From the NCBI RefSeq assembly GCF_013283195.1, contig NZ_JABEKT010000002.1:1178001-1242000 (forward strand): a stretch of 64,000 bases of DNA, written 5' to 3'. A model generated the notes under the pieces. It saw only the letters and a list, made by a program, of their open reading frames with translations, searched no databases and was not told the DNA's origin. Source of the DNA: Ensifer adhaerens. Its GTDB lineage: Bacteria; Pseudomonadota; Alphaproteobacteria; Rhizobiales; Rhizobiaceae. A program made the translations under genes and the position numbers. This document shows, one piece after another, positions 1-8,683 of this stretch (its first letter is position 1; each line of letters starts with the position of its first letter).

Positions 1-1
1 T

Positions 2-1066
2 CTCGGCGCCCGCGTCATCAAGATCGAACGCCCAGATGGAGGCGACCTGTCGCGACGTCTCTATTTGAGTGACACCGAGATCGGTGGCGACTCCACCATT
101 TTCCACGCGATCAATCGCGCCAAGGAGAGCCTGGCGATCGATCTCAAGAACCAAGCCGACGTGGCGGCGCTGAAGGCGCTGCTCGCCAAGGCCGACGTCC
201 TGATCCAGAATTTTCGCCCCGGCGTCATCCAGCGGCTCGGGCTCGATTACGAAGCGGTGCGGGCGATCAACCCGCGCATCGTCTACGCCTCGATCAGCGG
301 CTACGGCGAGGAGGGCCCCTGGGTCAAGCGTCCCGGCCAAGATCTGCTGGCGCAGGCGCGCTCCGGCGTCATGTGGCTGAACGGCGACGAGGCGCAAGGG
401 CCGGTGCCTTTCGGGCTTGCCATCGGCGATATGCTGGCCGGCGCTGCCGCCGCCCAGGGGATTCTTGCCGGCCTCGTGCGCCGCGGCATCTCCGGCAAGG
501 GCAGCCTGATCGAAACCAGCCTGCTCGAAGCCCTGGTCGACTTCCAGTTCGAGGTGCTGACCACCCATCTCAACGACGGCAGGCGGTTGCCCAAGCGCTC
601 CGATTTCCGCAGCGCCCATGCCTATCTCTCGGCGCCTTATGGCGTCTATCCGGCCAAGGACGGTTATCTCGCCATCGCCATGACGCCGATCTCCAAACTC
701 GCGCAACTGTTGGAGATGCCGCAGCTCGCTCCTTATTGCGACGATCCGTCGTCCTGGTTTTCGGCCCGCGACGCAATCAAGGCGCTGATTGCGGAGCGCG
801 TCAGTGAAAACACCGTGGATCATTGGCTGGCTGTGCTCGAGCCGGCCGACATCTGGTGTGCGCGCGTGCTCAACTGGAACGAGTTGCTGGAGAGCGACGG
901 CTTCCGCACGCTCGACATGCTGCAGACTGTCAACCGCGAAGACGACGTGTCGATCCTGACGACGCGTTCGCCCCTCAGGGTCAACGGAAGGCGTGCCCAG
1001 GTCGATCGCGCCGCCCCGCGGATCGGCGAACACAGCGCATCAATCCGCGAAGAGTTCGGCCTATGA
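2..1066 (+). CDS. CaiB/BaiF family III CoA-transferase (5' partial)
   Basis: The reading frame is already open at base 2, so the start lies outside the window; 354 residues are visible. The visible N-terminus (LGARVIKIERPDGGDL) is the conserved CoA-binding start of family III CoA-transferases, and the segments DVLIQNFRPGV and SISGYGEEGP are also typical. The family runs to about 390-410 aa, so only a few dozen residues are missing. These enzymes move CoA between carboxylic acids in the cytoplasm; the acid used here cannot be read from sequence. The stop codon overlaps the ATG of the next gene (ATGA), so the two are translationally coupled. A MaoC hydratase at 11.2 kb may act in the same acyl-CoA chemistry, which is inference. 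Confidence 0.9.
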   Translation, partial: LGARVIKIERPDGGDLSRRLYLSDTEIGGDSTIFHAINRAKESLAIDLKNQADVAALKALLAKADVLIQNFRPGVIQRLGLDYEAVRAINPRIVYASISGYGEEGPWVKRPGQDLLAQARSGVMWLNGDEAQGPVPFGLAIGDMLAGAAAAQGILAGLVRRGISGKGSLIETSLLEALVDFQFEVLTTHLNDGRRLPKRSDFRSAHAYLSAPYGVYPAKDGYLAIAMTPISKLAQLLEMPQLAPYCDDPSSWFSARDAIKALIAERVSENTVDHWLAVLEPADIWCARVLNWNELLESDGFRTLDMLQTVNREDDVSILTTRSPLRVNGRRAQVDRAAPRIGEHSASIREEFGL

Positions 1067-2199
1067 GTGTCACTCTCAAGGGCATGACCTGGAGCCACCC
1101 GCGCGGCTACGATCCGATGGTGAAGTGCTCGAAACTCTGGCTGGAAAAGACCGGCGTCGCGATCCACTGGGAGAAGCGCTCGCTGCAGGATTTCGAGACG
1201 TTTCCGGTCGAGGAACTCGCCAGGGCATATGACCTGATCGTCATCGATCACCCGCATATCGGGCAGATCACCAATGAAGCGTGCCTGGCTCCGCTCGATG
1301 TGGTCGGCCGGGAGGCGGAACGTTCAGCACTTGCAGCCGGCTCCGTCGGGCAATCCTATCCGAGCTATGCCTGGAAGGGGCGGCAATGGGCCTTCCCGAT
1401 CGATGCGGCGACACAAGTCCAGGCCTGGCGGCCGGATCTCTGTGAACGGGTATCGACCTGGTCTGATATGCTGGATCTCGCCCGGAAGGGAAAAGTCCTG
1501 CTGCCGATGCGGCCGCCGCATTCGCTGATGAGTTTCTATACGCTCTGCGGCAATCTCGGCCACGCCTGCAGGGTGGACGGTCGAGCGGAGCTTGTCGATG
1601 TCGATGGGGGTGTGGTCGCCTTCGAAATGCTTTCCGAGCTTGCCGCGCTTATAGATCCGGCTTGCTTCGAGATGGACCCCATTGCGGTCCTTGAAGCCAT
1701 GGCGCTACCGGAGACAACGGCCGCCTGCGCGCCGCTGATCTATGGCTATGTCAGCTACTCGGTCGCCGGCTTCCGCCCATCGCTCGTCCGGTTCGGCGAT
1801 ATTCCGGTTGCGGGCGAGAGCGGTCCGAACGGTTCCGCGCTCGGGGGTACAGGCATCGCCGTCTCCGCCTTCTCCTCGAATATCGCGGCTGCGACCGACT
1901 TTGCCTATTGGGTGGCAAGCGGCGAAGTCCAGCGCCAGGCCTATGCCTTTGGCGGCGGTCAGCCAGGACATGGCGACGCCTGGGACGACGCCGCCGTCAA
2001 CGCGGCGACGGCAGACTTTTACCGCGCCACCCGTGCAACGCTGGAGACTGCGTGGGTGCGGCCCCGGCACGATGGCTATATGCCGTTCCAGCAGGCAGCC
2101 TCCGACCGCATCAACGACGGTCTGTTGCGCAAGGAGAAGGCGAGGGAGGTCGTCGACGACCTCAACCGGCTCTTCGCCGCAAGCTTCGCCTCGGCGTAA
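1063..2199 (+). CDS. Extracellular-solute-binding-fold protein lacking a signal peptide
   Basis: 378 aa, resembling family 1 (sugar-type) ABC solute-binding proteins: early DLIVIDHPHIG, then WAFPIDAATQVQAWRPD, and a C-terminal helical lobe. Unlike a normal periplasmic binding protein it starts MSVTLKGMTWSHPRGYD with no hydrophobic signal segment, so it is predicted to stay in the cytoplasm. The start is fixed by the ATGA overlap with the CoA-transferase; moving upstream would only add residues from the overlapping gene. It could be an intracellular ligand sensor or an enzyme accessory. A missed upstream signal sequence is unlikely because the preceding bases code for the CoA-transferase. A hairpin follows the stop. 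Confidence 0.8.
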   Translation: MSVTLKGMTWSHPRGYDPMVKCSKLWLEKTGVAIHWEKRSLQDFETFPVEELARAYDLIVIDHPHIGQITNEACLAPLDVVGREAERSALAAGSVGQSYPSYAWKGRQWAFPIDAATQVQAWRPDLCERVSTWSDMLDLARKGKVLLPMRPPHSLMSFYTLCGNLGHACRVDGRAELVDVDGGVVAFEMLSELAALIDPACFEMDPIAVLEAMALPETTAACAPLIYGYVSYSVAGFRPSLVRFGDIPVAGESGPNGSALGGTGIAVSAFSSNIAAATDFAYWVASGEVQRQAYAFGGGQPGHGDAWDDAAVNAATADFYRATRATLETAWVRPRHDGYMPFQQAASDRINDGLLRKEKAREVVDDLNRLFAASFASA

Positions 2200-2205
2200 A
2201 GCGAA

Positions 2206-2240
2206 ACACCGGAGATGAGCGTTCGGCTCATCCCCGGTGT
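2206..2240 (+). terminator. Hairpin terminator after the signal-less binding protein
   Basis: 15-bp stem (2206-2220 with 2226-2240) holding one A/C mismatch around the loop GTTCG. It sits 6 bases after the stop codon. There is no strong T run, so it may slow or process transcripts rather than act as a classical intrinsic terminator. Confidence 0.6.
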
Positions 2241-2408
2241 CGTCGGAAAATCCGCCCCTGTTGTTTCAATGCGCCGAGTTGTCGGCGGTCACAATCGATT
2301 TGCCGACGAACACGTGCCTACTCAAAGGAATGCCGCGATCTGTGCGGGGCTGCCGGAACGCGCGACGGCGTATAGAGAGCGCAGATAGGTGCCGGGCGCG
2401 CTCTCTGC

Positions 2409-3245
2409 CTATCCGAGATTCCAGATCCGGCGTGCGTTTGCCGAAAGCAGCTTTGTCCGCTCCTCCGCGCTGCAGCCCTGGATCAGGGCGTGGGTGGCCG
2501 CAACCCAGGTCGACAGGTTTCCCCCGAGCGTGCACACAGGCCAATCGCTACCCCAGACCACGCGATCCCAACCGAAGGCAGCGATCGTATGCTCGACATA
2601 GGGCCTCAGCGTTTGTGCAGTCCAGTTTTCATCGGCATAGGCAATGACGCCGGATATCTTGGCGACAACGTTCGGCCGTTTGGCGACCTCGCTCATGTGG
2701 TCACGCCACGGATGTTCGGCGCCGCTGCGGATTTCGGGAACGCCGCAATGGTCGAGCACGAACTGCAGGTCCGGCACGAGATCGGCAAGCGCGATCGCTT
2801 TCGGAATCTGGTGAGGCAGGACGCAGAGGTCGAATGTGAAACGGCTGCCGCCAAGCCGCCTGATGTTCTCGCGAAAGAGTGCGGCTTCCGACAGTTCGTC
2901 CGGCATGACATGCAGTACGCGGCGAAAACCCTTGACCAGCGGGTCGGCCTGCTGTCGCTCCAGATAGGCGGCAAAGCCTTCCTCCTCCGGGCGGCATGCG
3001 GCAATTGCACCCTGGAGCAGGCTGCCCGGTCTTTGCGCAAGCTGCCGGATTTCCGACGTCTCCAGCTCCATCTCGCCGGGATCGACATCGACTTCCATGT
3101 GCAGCGCGGCCTCGATGCCGACACGACGAGCTTCCGCCTCGTAGGTCGAATAGAGGAAATCCCGATCCAGTGCCGGCACGCCTCCCAGCCAAGGGTAGGT
3201 CAGGGCGGATTTGTTGATGAGATGCAGATGGGTATCGACGATCAC
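2409..3245 (-). CDS. Amidohydrolase family lactonase (L-fuconolactonase-like)
   Basis: 278 aa TIM-barrel amidohydrolase of the COG3618 type (L-fuconolactonase, PDC lactonase relatives). The first metal-binding pair is seen in IVDTHLHL (DxHxH near residue 5), a later His in FVLDHCG, and the terminal Asp region in VVWGSDWPV. Translation starts at GTG behind a GGAGGAGG ribosome site. It probably hydrolyses the sugar lactone made by the dehydrogenase of the fucose pathway, because the same island encodes a convincing L-fuconate dehydratase. The substrate is inferred from context. It follows the IclR gene on the same strand with a 116-bp gap holding a short TCTCA inverted repeat. Confidence 0.87.
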   Translation of the reverse strand: MIVDTHLHLINKSALTYPWLGGVPALDRDFLYSTYEAEARRVGIEAALHMEVDVDPGEMELETSEIRQLAQRPGSLLQGAIAACRPEEEGFAAYLERQQADPLVKGFRRVLHVMPDELSEAALFRENIRRLGGSRFTFDLCVLPHQIPKAIALADLVPDLQFVLDHCGVPEIRSGAEHPWRDHMSEVAKRPNVVAKISGVIAYADENWTAQTLRPYVEHTIAAFGWDRVVWGSDWPVCTLGGNLSTWVAATHALIQGCSAEERTKLLSANARRIWNLG

Positions 3246-3273
3246 GATGCGGCCTCCTCCGTATGTCTCACAC

Positions 3274-3285
3274 TCTCACATGAGA
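3274..3285. promoter_or_regulatory. Short inverted repeat, candidate IclR operator
   Basis: TCTCA and TGAGA separated by CA, about 30 bases upstream of the amidohydrolase start. A longer version of the same half-site lies at 4259-4276 in front of the ABC transporter. Assignment to the IclR protein is inference. Confidence 0.35.
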
Positions 3286-3361
3286 AGAGATCATTCAAAT
3301 AAGAAATTGACCTCGAATCACGATCCCGAATGCAGGTTGCCAGCATTTGGCCGGCAACCTT

Positions 3362-4150
3362 TCATTCCGTCGATTGCGCCACATCCGAGCCTGCAAGCAC
3401 CGAAAGCTGGGTCGCCGCGCTACGCAGGAGCGAAATCGTTTCGGTGATGTCAGGCGCCGACGGTGCATTGACCAGGGCGATATAGGGAATGGTCAATGCA
3501 GCGATGCCACGACCGTCAGGCCCAAGGATGGGGGCCGAGAGGTTGTAGACGCCCGCCGTCTGGGCGCTGGCCATCATTTCATAGCCACGCTCGCGGATCT
3601 GGTCGAGACGCGCATAGAATTCCGGACCGAGCGAGATCTCGTCCTTGCTGCGCGCGTGCTCGGCGATCATCATTTCGCGCTCCTCCGGTGTGCGGAAGGC
3701 GAGCAGGATGTGGCCCGAGCCGGTGTCGAACAGGCTGATATGGGAGCCGACCCGGATCGAGATCCCCCAGTAATCTGGCGCTTCCTGCTGGGCGATGACC
3801 ACAGCCGAGCCGCGATCGAATACGGCTAGCTGGTTCGCCTGCTTCGACCGCTGCGCGAGGTCGCGCATCAATGGCGTCGCATAGGAGGCAAGGCGCCGGA
3901 CCGGCGCATGGAGCTGGGCGAGGCCGAACAGTTTCAGCGTCAGCGAGTAGCGGTCGCCATCGATGCGCGTGACATAACCGCGACGCACGAGCCGGTCGAG
4001 CATCCGGTAGAACTCGTTCGGGCTGCGATTGAGCCGCTTCGAGATTTCTGCCTGCGTCAAACCGCCATCGACACTTGCCAGCAGTTCGAGAATATCAAGT
4101 CCCTTGTCGAGCGCGGGGGCGCGATAGCGATCGGACTCTTCGGTGTCCAT
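3362..4150 (-). CDS. IclR family transcriptional regulator
   Basis: 262 aa. The N-terminal winged helix-turn-helix reads LTQAEISKRLNRSPNEF followed by a wing ending in DRYSL (about residues 30-75). The rest fits the IclR effector-binding domain, including VFDRGSAVVI and a C-terminal ILGPDGRGIAALTIP. The ATG follows AAGGAGG with 7-base spacing. It is divergent from the sugar ABC transporter operon and upstream of the lactonase on its own strand, the usual position for a local regulator of both. Its ligand is probably a fucose-related sugar or sugar acid (inference). Confidence 0.93.
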   Translation of the reverse strand: MDTEESDRYRAPALDKGLDILELLASVDGGLTQAEISKRLNRSPNEFYRMLDRLVRRGYVTRIDGDRYSLTLKLFGLAQLHAPVRRLASYATPLMRDLAQRSKQANQLAVFDRGSAVVIAQQEAPDYWGISIRVGSHISLFDTGSGHILLAFRTPEEREMMIAEHARSKDEISLGPEFYARLDQIRERGYEMMASAQTAGVYNLSAPILGPDGRGIAALTIPYIALVNAPSAPDITETISLLRSAATQLSVLAGSDVAQSTE

Positions 4151-4258
4151 GAGCGTCCTCCTTAGTGAATATGAATATCCATATACGCAGAGAAAGCCGC
4201 CGACAAAAGAAAGTTGACCCTTGACGGGTGATAAAATTGTTGTTTGTATATGAATTAG

Positions 4259-4276
4259 TTTCTCACAAATGAGAAA
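4259..4276. promoter_or_regulatory. Inverted repeat in the divergent IclR/ABC promoter region
   Basis: TTTCTCA and TGAGAAA around CAAA form a perfect 7-4-7 inverted repeat 42 bases upstream of the binding-protein ATG at 4318. It shares its TCTCA/TGAGA core with repeats at 3274 and 15848. It is a candidate operator for the adjacent IclR regulator; binding is not shown. Confidence 0.45.
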
Positions 4277-4317
4277 TGCGTGCCGGGATGAGGGCGCGCT
4301 TCAGTGGAGGAGAGGTC

Positions 4318-5637
4318 ATGAACAGGCTGCTTTCCGGCGTATCGGCCGGAGTCATCATGCTTGCCTGCGCAGTGGGAGCGGCCAATGCCGCGGAACTGCC
4401 GGGCAAGTTCGAGGGCGTCACCATCGACGCCAAGCTGATCGGCGGACAGCAATACGAAAAGCTCTATGAGCGGATCGCGGAATGGGAAAAGGCGACCGGC
4501 GCCAAGGTCAACATCCTGTCGAAGAAGAATCACTTCGAGCTCGACAAGGAGATCAAGTCGGATATCGCCACGGGCGGCATCAGCTGGTGCGTCGGTTCGA
4601 ACCACTCGTCGTTCGCCCCGCAGTACCCCGATATCTACACCGATCTGTTGGCGCTTCTGCCGCCGGAAGAGGTCGCGAAGTTCGTGCCTGCCGTCATCGA
4701 CGCCTCGACACTCGGCGGCAAGCTTGTCATGCTTCCGCGCGCACAGTTCGACGTCTCGGCACTCTACTATCAGAAGAGCCTTTATCAGGACGAGGCCAAG
4801 AAGGCGGCGTTCAAGGAAAAATACGGCTACGAGCTGACCCCGCCGGATACCTGGGCCCAGGTCAGCGACCAGGCCGAATTCTTCGCGGCACCGCCGAATT
4901 TCTACGGCACGCAGTTTGCTGGCAAGGAAGAGGCGATCAACGGCCGCTTCTATGAAATGCTGGTGGCGGAGGGTGGCGAGTACCTCGACAAGGACGGCCG
5001 TCCGGCCTTCAACTCCGAGGCCGGCATCAAGGCCCTCGACTGGTTCGTCAAGCTCTACAAGGACAAGGCCGTTCCTCCGGGCACGACCAACTATCTCTGG
5101 GACGATCTCGGCCAGGGCTTCGCCTCCGGCTCGATCGCCGTCAATCTCGACTGGCCTGGCTGGGCAAGTTTCTTCAACGATCCGAAGTCGTCGAAGGTCG
5201 CCGGCAATGTCGGCGTCAAGGTTCAGCCTGCCGGTTCCTCTGGCAAGCGCACCGGCTGGTCCGGTCACCACGGCTTCTCGGTCACCGAGGATTGCGCCAA
5301 CAAGGAAGCAGCTGCCTCGCTCGTCTGGTGGCTGACCAACGAGGACAGCCAGAAGCTGGAATCGGCACCGGGCCCGCTGCCGACACGCACCGCCGTCTGG
5401 GAATACAACATCAAAGCTGCCGAAGGCGACGCCTACAAGACCGAGGTCCTGCAGGCTTTCCAGGAAGCGGCAAAGCACGCCTTCCCGGTTCCGCAGACTG
5501 CCGAGTGGATCGAAATCTCCAACGCCGTCTACCCGGAACTCCAGGCCGCCATCCTCGGCGACAAGACGTCCAAGGAAGCGCTTGATAGCGCTGCCGAAAA
5601 GGCGACCGGCATCCTGGAAGACGCCGGCAAGCTCTGA
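4318..5637 (+). CDS. Sugar ABC transporter substrate-binding protein
   Basis: 439 aa. A clear Sec signal peptide (MNRLLSGVSAGVIMLACAV, cleavage near AANA-AE) is followed by a family 1 extracellular solute-binding fold of normal length. The segment SALYYQKSLYQDE and the conserved FASGSIAVNLDWPGW support this class. The start at 4318 has GGAGG 6-7 bases upstream and places the signal peptide at the N-terminus; an upstream in-frame ATG at 4276 would bury it and is rejected. It is the periplasmic receptor for the permeases and ATPase that follow. By context the sugar is probably L-fucose or a related 6-deoxy sugar. Confidence 0.93.
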   Translation: MNRLLSGVSAGVIMLACAVGAANAAELPGKFEGVTIDAKLIGGQQYEKLYERIAEWEKATGAKVNILSKKNHFELDKEIKSDIATGGISWCVGSNHSSFAPQYPDIYTDLLALLPPEEVAKFVPAVIDASTLGGKLVMLPRAQFDVSALYYQKSLYQDEAKKAAFKEKYGYELTPPDTWAQVSDQAEFFAAPPNFYGTQFAGKEEAINGRFYEMLVAEGGEYLDKDGRPAFNSEAGIKALDWFVKLYKDKAVPPGTTNYLWDDLGQGFASGSIAVNLDWPGWASFFNDPKSSKVAGNVGVKVQPAGSSGKRTGWSGHHGFSVTEDCANKEAAASLVWWLTNEDSQKLESAPGPLPTRTAVWEYNIKAAEGDAYKTEVLQAFQEAAKHAFPVPQTAEWIEISNAVYPELQAAILGDKTSKEALDSAAEKATGILEDAGKL

Positions 5638-5649
5638 TCTGACATAAGG

Positions 5650-5685
5650 AAGGCGGCGCCGATACCAAGGTGTCGGCGCCGCCTT
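5650..5685 (+). terminator. Strong intra-operon hairpin between binding protein and permeases
   Basis: Perfect 13-bp stem, 5650-5662 with 5673-5685 (AAGGCGGCGCCGA on the 5' side), loop of 10 bases, starting 12 bases after the stop codon. There is no T tract. Hairpins at this position in ABC operons commonly protect the binding-protein mRNA or attenuate read-through into the permease genes, which fits the need for more receptor than membrane subunits. Confidence 0.65.
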
Positions 5686-5817
5686 CGCCGTTTACGGCAT
5701 AATCACCAGGTCGAATTCGACCGAGGAAAAATTATGTCGGAAATCTAATGCCTTGTAGCGCTTCTTTCGTGTCATGTCTGACGCGTGGCGCTGCGATGTC
5801 ACCCTCAGGAATGCCTG

Positions 5818-6714
5818 ATGAAGCTCAAGAAACTGTCCGCGCCGGTTCTACTGCTGCTGCCGGCCTTTGTCGTGCTGGCCGCGGTCATCGTGGTGCCGTT
5901 GCTCTTTTCGTTCTATTCGAGCTTCACGCCGTTCCGGCTGACCAAGCCCGAAACGCTCTGGATCTTCGTCGGTCTGCGCAACTACATCACCGTGTTGAGC
6001 AACTGGGATTTCTGGGTCGCCTTCGGCCGCACCGTCCTTCTTCTCACCGTCGCCCTCAACACGGAGATGCTGCTGGGCCTTGGCCTCGCGCTGCTCGTCA
6101 ACAAGGCAACGCACGGCCAGCGGTTGCTGCGCACGATCATGATGTTCCCGATGATGTTCTCCCCTGTTCTCGTCGGCTTCCAGTTCAAGTTCATGTTCAA
6201 CGACAATATCGGTTTCGTGAACAATGCGCTGCAGTCGCTCGGCCTGACGGACCGCGCCATCCCCTGGCTGATCGACGGCAATCTGGCGATGATCTCGATC
6301 ATCATTGCCGAGGTCTGGTCGTCGACGGCGGTCTTTGCGATCCTCATTCTCGCCGGTCTTCTCGCCATGCCGAAGGATCCGGTCGAGGCGGCGCATGTGG
6401 ATGGCTGCACGCCGTGGCAGACCTTCCGCTACGTCACCTGGCCCTATCTCATGCCGTTTGCCTTCATCGCCATGACGATCCGCTCGCTCGATGTCGCGCG
6501 CGCCTATGACATCGTCAAGATCATGACCGATGGTGGTCCGGCCAAGCGTACCGAACTCCTGTGGACCCTGATTGGCCGTACGGCCTATGCCGATGCCCGC
6601 ATGGGCATGGCGAACGCCATGGCCTATGTCGCCATCCTGCTGTCGATTGTCTTCACCGTCTATTTCTTCCGCAAGCTCGCCGCCGCGCGCCAGCAGATCG
6701 GAGCCGAGTGGTAA
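5818..6714 (+). CDS. Sugar ABC transporter permease (MalF-type)
   Basis: 298 aa inner-membrane protein with six predicted helices; the first is in LSAPVLLLLPAFVVLAAVIV. The cytoplasmic coupling loop is EAAHVDGCTPWQTFRYVTWP, the EAA motif of binding-protein-dependent permeases. The ATG at 5818 is preferred over 5785 because it begins directly at the usual MKLKK-hydrophobic N-terminus. It lies 180 bases after the binding protein, beyond the hairpin, and overlaps the next permease by one base (TAATG). Confidence 0.93.
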   Translation: MKLKKLSAPVLLLLPAFVVLAAVIVVPLLFSFYSSFTPFRLTKPETLWIFVGLRNYITVLSNWDFWVAFGRTVLLLTVALNTEMLLGLGLALLVNKATHGQRLLRTIMMFPMMFSPVLVGFQFKFMFNDNIGFVNNALQSLGLTDRAIPWLIDGNLAMISIIIAEVWSSTAVFAILILAGLLAMPKDPVEAAHVDGCTPWQTFRYVTWPYLMPFAFIAMTIRSLDVARAYDIVKIMTDGGPAKRTELLWTLIGRTAYADARMGMANAMAYVAILLSIVFTVYFFRKLAAARQQIGAEW

Positions 6715-7580
6715 TGGATATCAATTCTTCACATCGTCTGCGCCGGCGTCTCCTGAAGACGGCGCATCTGATCGGGTTGTTTCTGGCGATGGCGGTGATC
6801 TGCCTGCCAGGCCTCTGGATCGTGCTGTCGTCGCTGCGCCCGACCGTCGAGATCATGGCGAAGCCGCCGGTCTGGATTCCGGAAAGCATCTCGCTCGACG
6901 CCTATCGCGCCATGTTCGCCGGCGCGGGGCAGGGCGGGGTTCCCGTCTGGGATTATTTCCGCAACTCACTGATCATCTCCGTCACCTCGACGGTGATTGC
7001 GCTCGCGATCGGCATGGCCGGCGGCTATGCCTTTGCCCGATATCGCTTCAAGGCGAAGTCGGCGATCTTCCTCGGCTTCATGCTGACGCGCGCCGTTCCG
7101 GGCATCGCGCTCTCGCTGCCGCTGTTCATGATCTATGCCCGCACCGGCATCATCGACACGCATTTCTCGCTGATTCTGACTTACGTTGCGCTGAACGTGC
7201 CTTTCACCATCTGGCTGATCGACGGCTTCTTCCGTCAAGTGCCGAAGGATCTGGCTGAAGCCGCCCAGATCGACGGCTGCACGCCCTGGCAGGCCTTCTG
7301 GCAGGTGGAATTTCCGCTGGCCGGCCCCGGCATCGCATCCGCCGGCATCTTCGCGTTCCTGACGTCCTGGAACGAATATGCTCTCGCCTCGCAGATCACC
7401 CGCTCGGTCAACTCGAAAACCCTGCCGGTCGGCCTGCTCGACTACACTGCCGAGTTCACGATCGACTGGCGCGGCATGTGCGCGCTCGCCGTGGTTATGA
7501 TCGTCCCGGCGCTCACGCTCACCTTCATCATTCAAAAGCACCTCGTTTCGGGCCTGACCTTCGGCGCGGTGAAAGGATAA
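6714..7580 (+). CDS. Sugar ABC transporter permease (MalG-type)
   Basis: 288 aa, six predicted membrane helices. The coupling loop EAAQIDGCTPWQAFWQVEFP near residue 185 is the EAA motif that docks on the ATPase. The C-terminus LVSGLTFGAVKG is the classic ending of MalG-family carbohydrate permeases. The start codon overlaps the stop of the first permease (TAATG), giving coupled translation. It forms the heterodimeric membrane channel with the preceding protein. Confidence 0.94.
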   Translation: MDINSSHRLRRRLLKTAHLIGLFLAMAVICLPGLWIVLSSLRPTVEIMAKPPVWIPESISLDAYRAMFAGAGQGGVPVWDYFRNSLIISVTSTVIALAIGMAGGYAFARYRFKAKSAIFLGFMLTRAVPGIALSLPLFMIYARTGIIDTHFSLILTYVALNVPFTIWLIDGFFRQVPKDLAEAAQIDGCTPWQAFWQVEFPLAGPGIASAGIFAFLTSWNEYALASQITRSVNSKTLPVGLLDYTAEFTIDWRGMCALAVVMIVPALTLTFIIQKHLVSGLTFGAVKG

Positions 7581-7584
7581 ACTC

Positions 7585-8682
7585 ATGGCTCCTGTCACCC
7601 TCAGGAAACTTGTCAAACGCTATGGCGCGCTCGAAGTCGTTCACGGCATCGATCTCGAGGTGAAGGACCGCGAGTTCATCGCCCTTGTCGGCCCGTCCGG
7701 CTGCGGCAAGTCGACGACGCTGCGCATGATCGCCGGTCTCGAAGACGTCAGCGGCGGCGCGATCGAAATCGGCGGCCGCGCGGTCAACGACCTGCCGCCG
7801 CGCGCCCGCAACATCTCGATGGTGTTCCAGTCCTATGCGCTCTATCCGCATATGACGGTTGCCGAGAACATGGGCTTCTCGCTGAAGATAGCGGGCCGCT
7901 CGGCCGAGGACATCAAGGCGCGCGTCGAAGAGGCAGCTGCGATCCTCGATCTCGGCCATCTCCTGGAGCGCCGGCCGTCGCAGCTCTCCGGTGGCCAACG
8001 CCAGCGCGTGGCCATGGGCCGCGCGATCGTGCGCCAGCCCGACGTCTTCCTGTTCGACGAGCCGCTGTCGAACCTCGACGCCAAGCTGCGCACCCAGGTG
8101 CGCACCGAAATCAAGAAACTGCATGCCCGCATGCAGGCGACGATGATCTATGTGACGCATGATCAGGTTGAGGCGATGACGCTCTCCGACCGCATCGTCA
8201 TCATGCGCGACGGCCATATCGAGCAGGTCGGAACGCCGGAAGAAGTGTTTCAGAAGCCTTCGACGAAATTCGTTGCCGGCTTCATCGGCTCGCCGCCGAT
8301 GAACATGGACGAGGCCATCGTCGACAATGGCCAACTGGTGTTTGCAAGCGGCGTCCGGCTGCCAGTGCCGCCACGGTTTGCCGGTGCTCTTCGTGCCGGT
8401 CAGAAGGTGACGTTCGGCCTGCGCCCTGACGATATCTACCCGACTGGCCACGGTCTTCACGCCGGCGATGCCTCGGCCGTGCACGAGGTCGATCTGCCCG
8501 TGACCATCACCGAGCCGCTCGGCAACGAGACGCTGGTGTTCATTCAGTTCAATGGCCGCGACTGGGTTTCGCGCATGCTCAATCCGCGTCCCTTACGTTC
8601 CGGTGAAAGCGTGCGCATGAGCTTCGATCTCTCCCGCGCCCATCTCTTCGACATCGACACAGGAAAGGCTCTGGAAGGCTGA
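7585..8682 (+). CDS. Sugar ABC transporter ATP-binding protein (UgpC/MsmK type)
   Basis: 365 aa. Walker A GPSGCGKST at residues 36-44, signature LSGGQ at 134-138, Walker B VFLFDEP at 154-160 and the switch His at 192 (THDQ) are intact. After about residue 240 comes the MOBE/TOBE regulatory domain (FGLRPDDIY), as in CUT1 importers. It begins 4 bases after the second permease stop and ends 1 base before the next gene, so it is part of one long operon. It powers uptake of the sugar bound by the 4318-5637 protein. Confidence 0.95.
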   Translation: MAPVTLRKLVKRYGALEVVHGIDLEVKDREFIALVGPSGCGKSTTLRMIAGLEDVSGGAIEIGGRAVNDLPPRARNISMVFQSYALYPHMTVAENMGFSLKIAGRSAEDIKARVEEAAAILDLGHLLERRPSQLSGGQRQRVAMGRAIVRQPDVFLFDEPLSNLDAKLRTQVRTEIKKLHARMQATMIYVTHDQVEAMTLSDRIVIMRDGHIEQVGTPEEVFQKPSTKFVAGFIGSPPMNMDEAIVDNGQLVFASGVRLPVPPRFAGALRAGQKVTFGLRPDDIYPTGHGLHAGDASAVHEVDLPVTITEPLGNETLVFIQFNGRDWVSRMLNPRPLRSGESVRMSFDLSRAHLFDIDTGKALEG

Positions 8683-8683
8683 C

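Noticed and set aside
4276-4317. Upstream ATG for the sugar-binding protein
   Set aside because: It would place 14 charged residues before the signal peptide and lacks a ribosome site.
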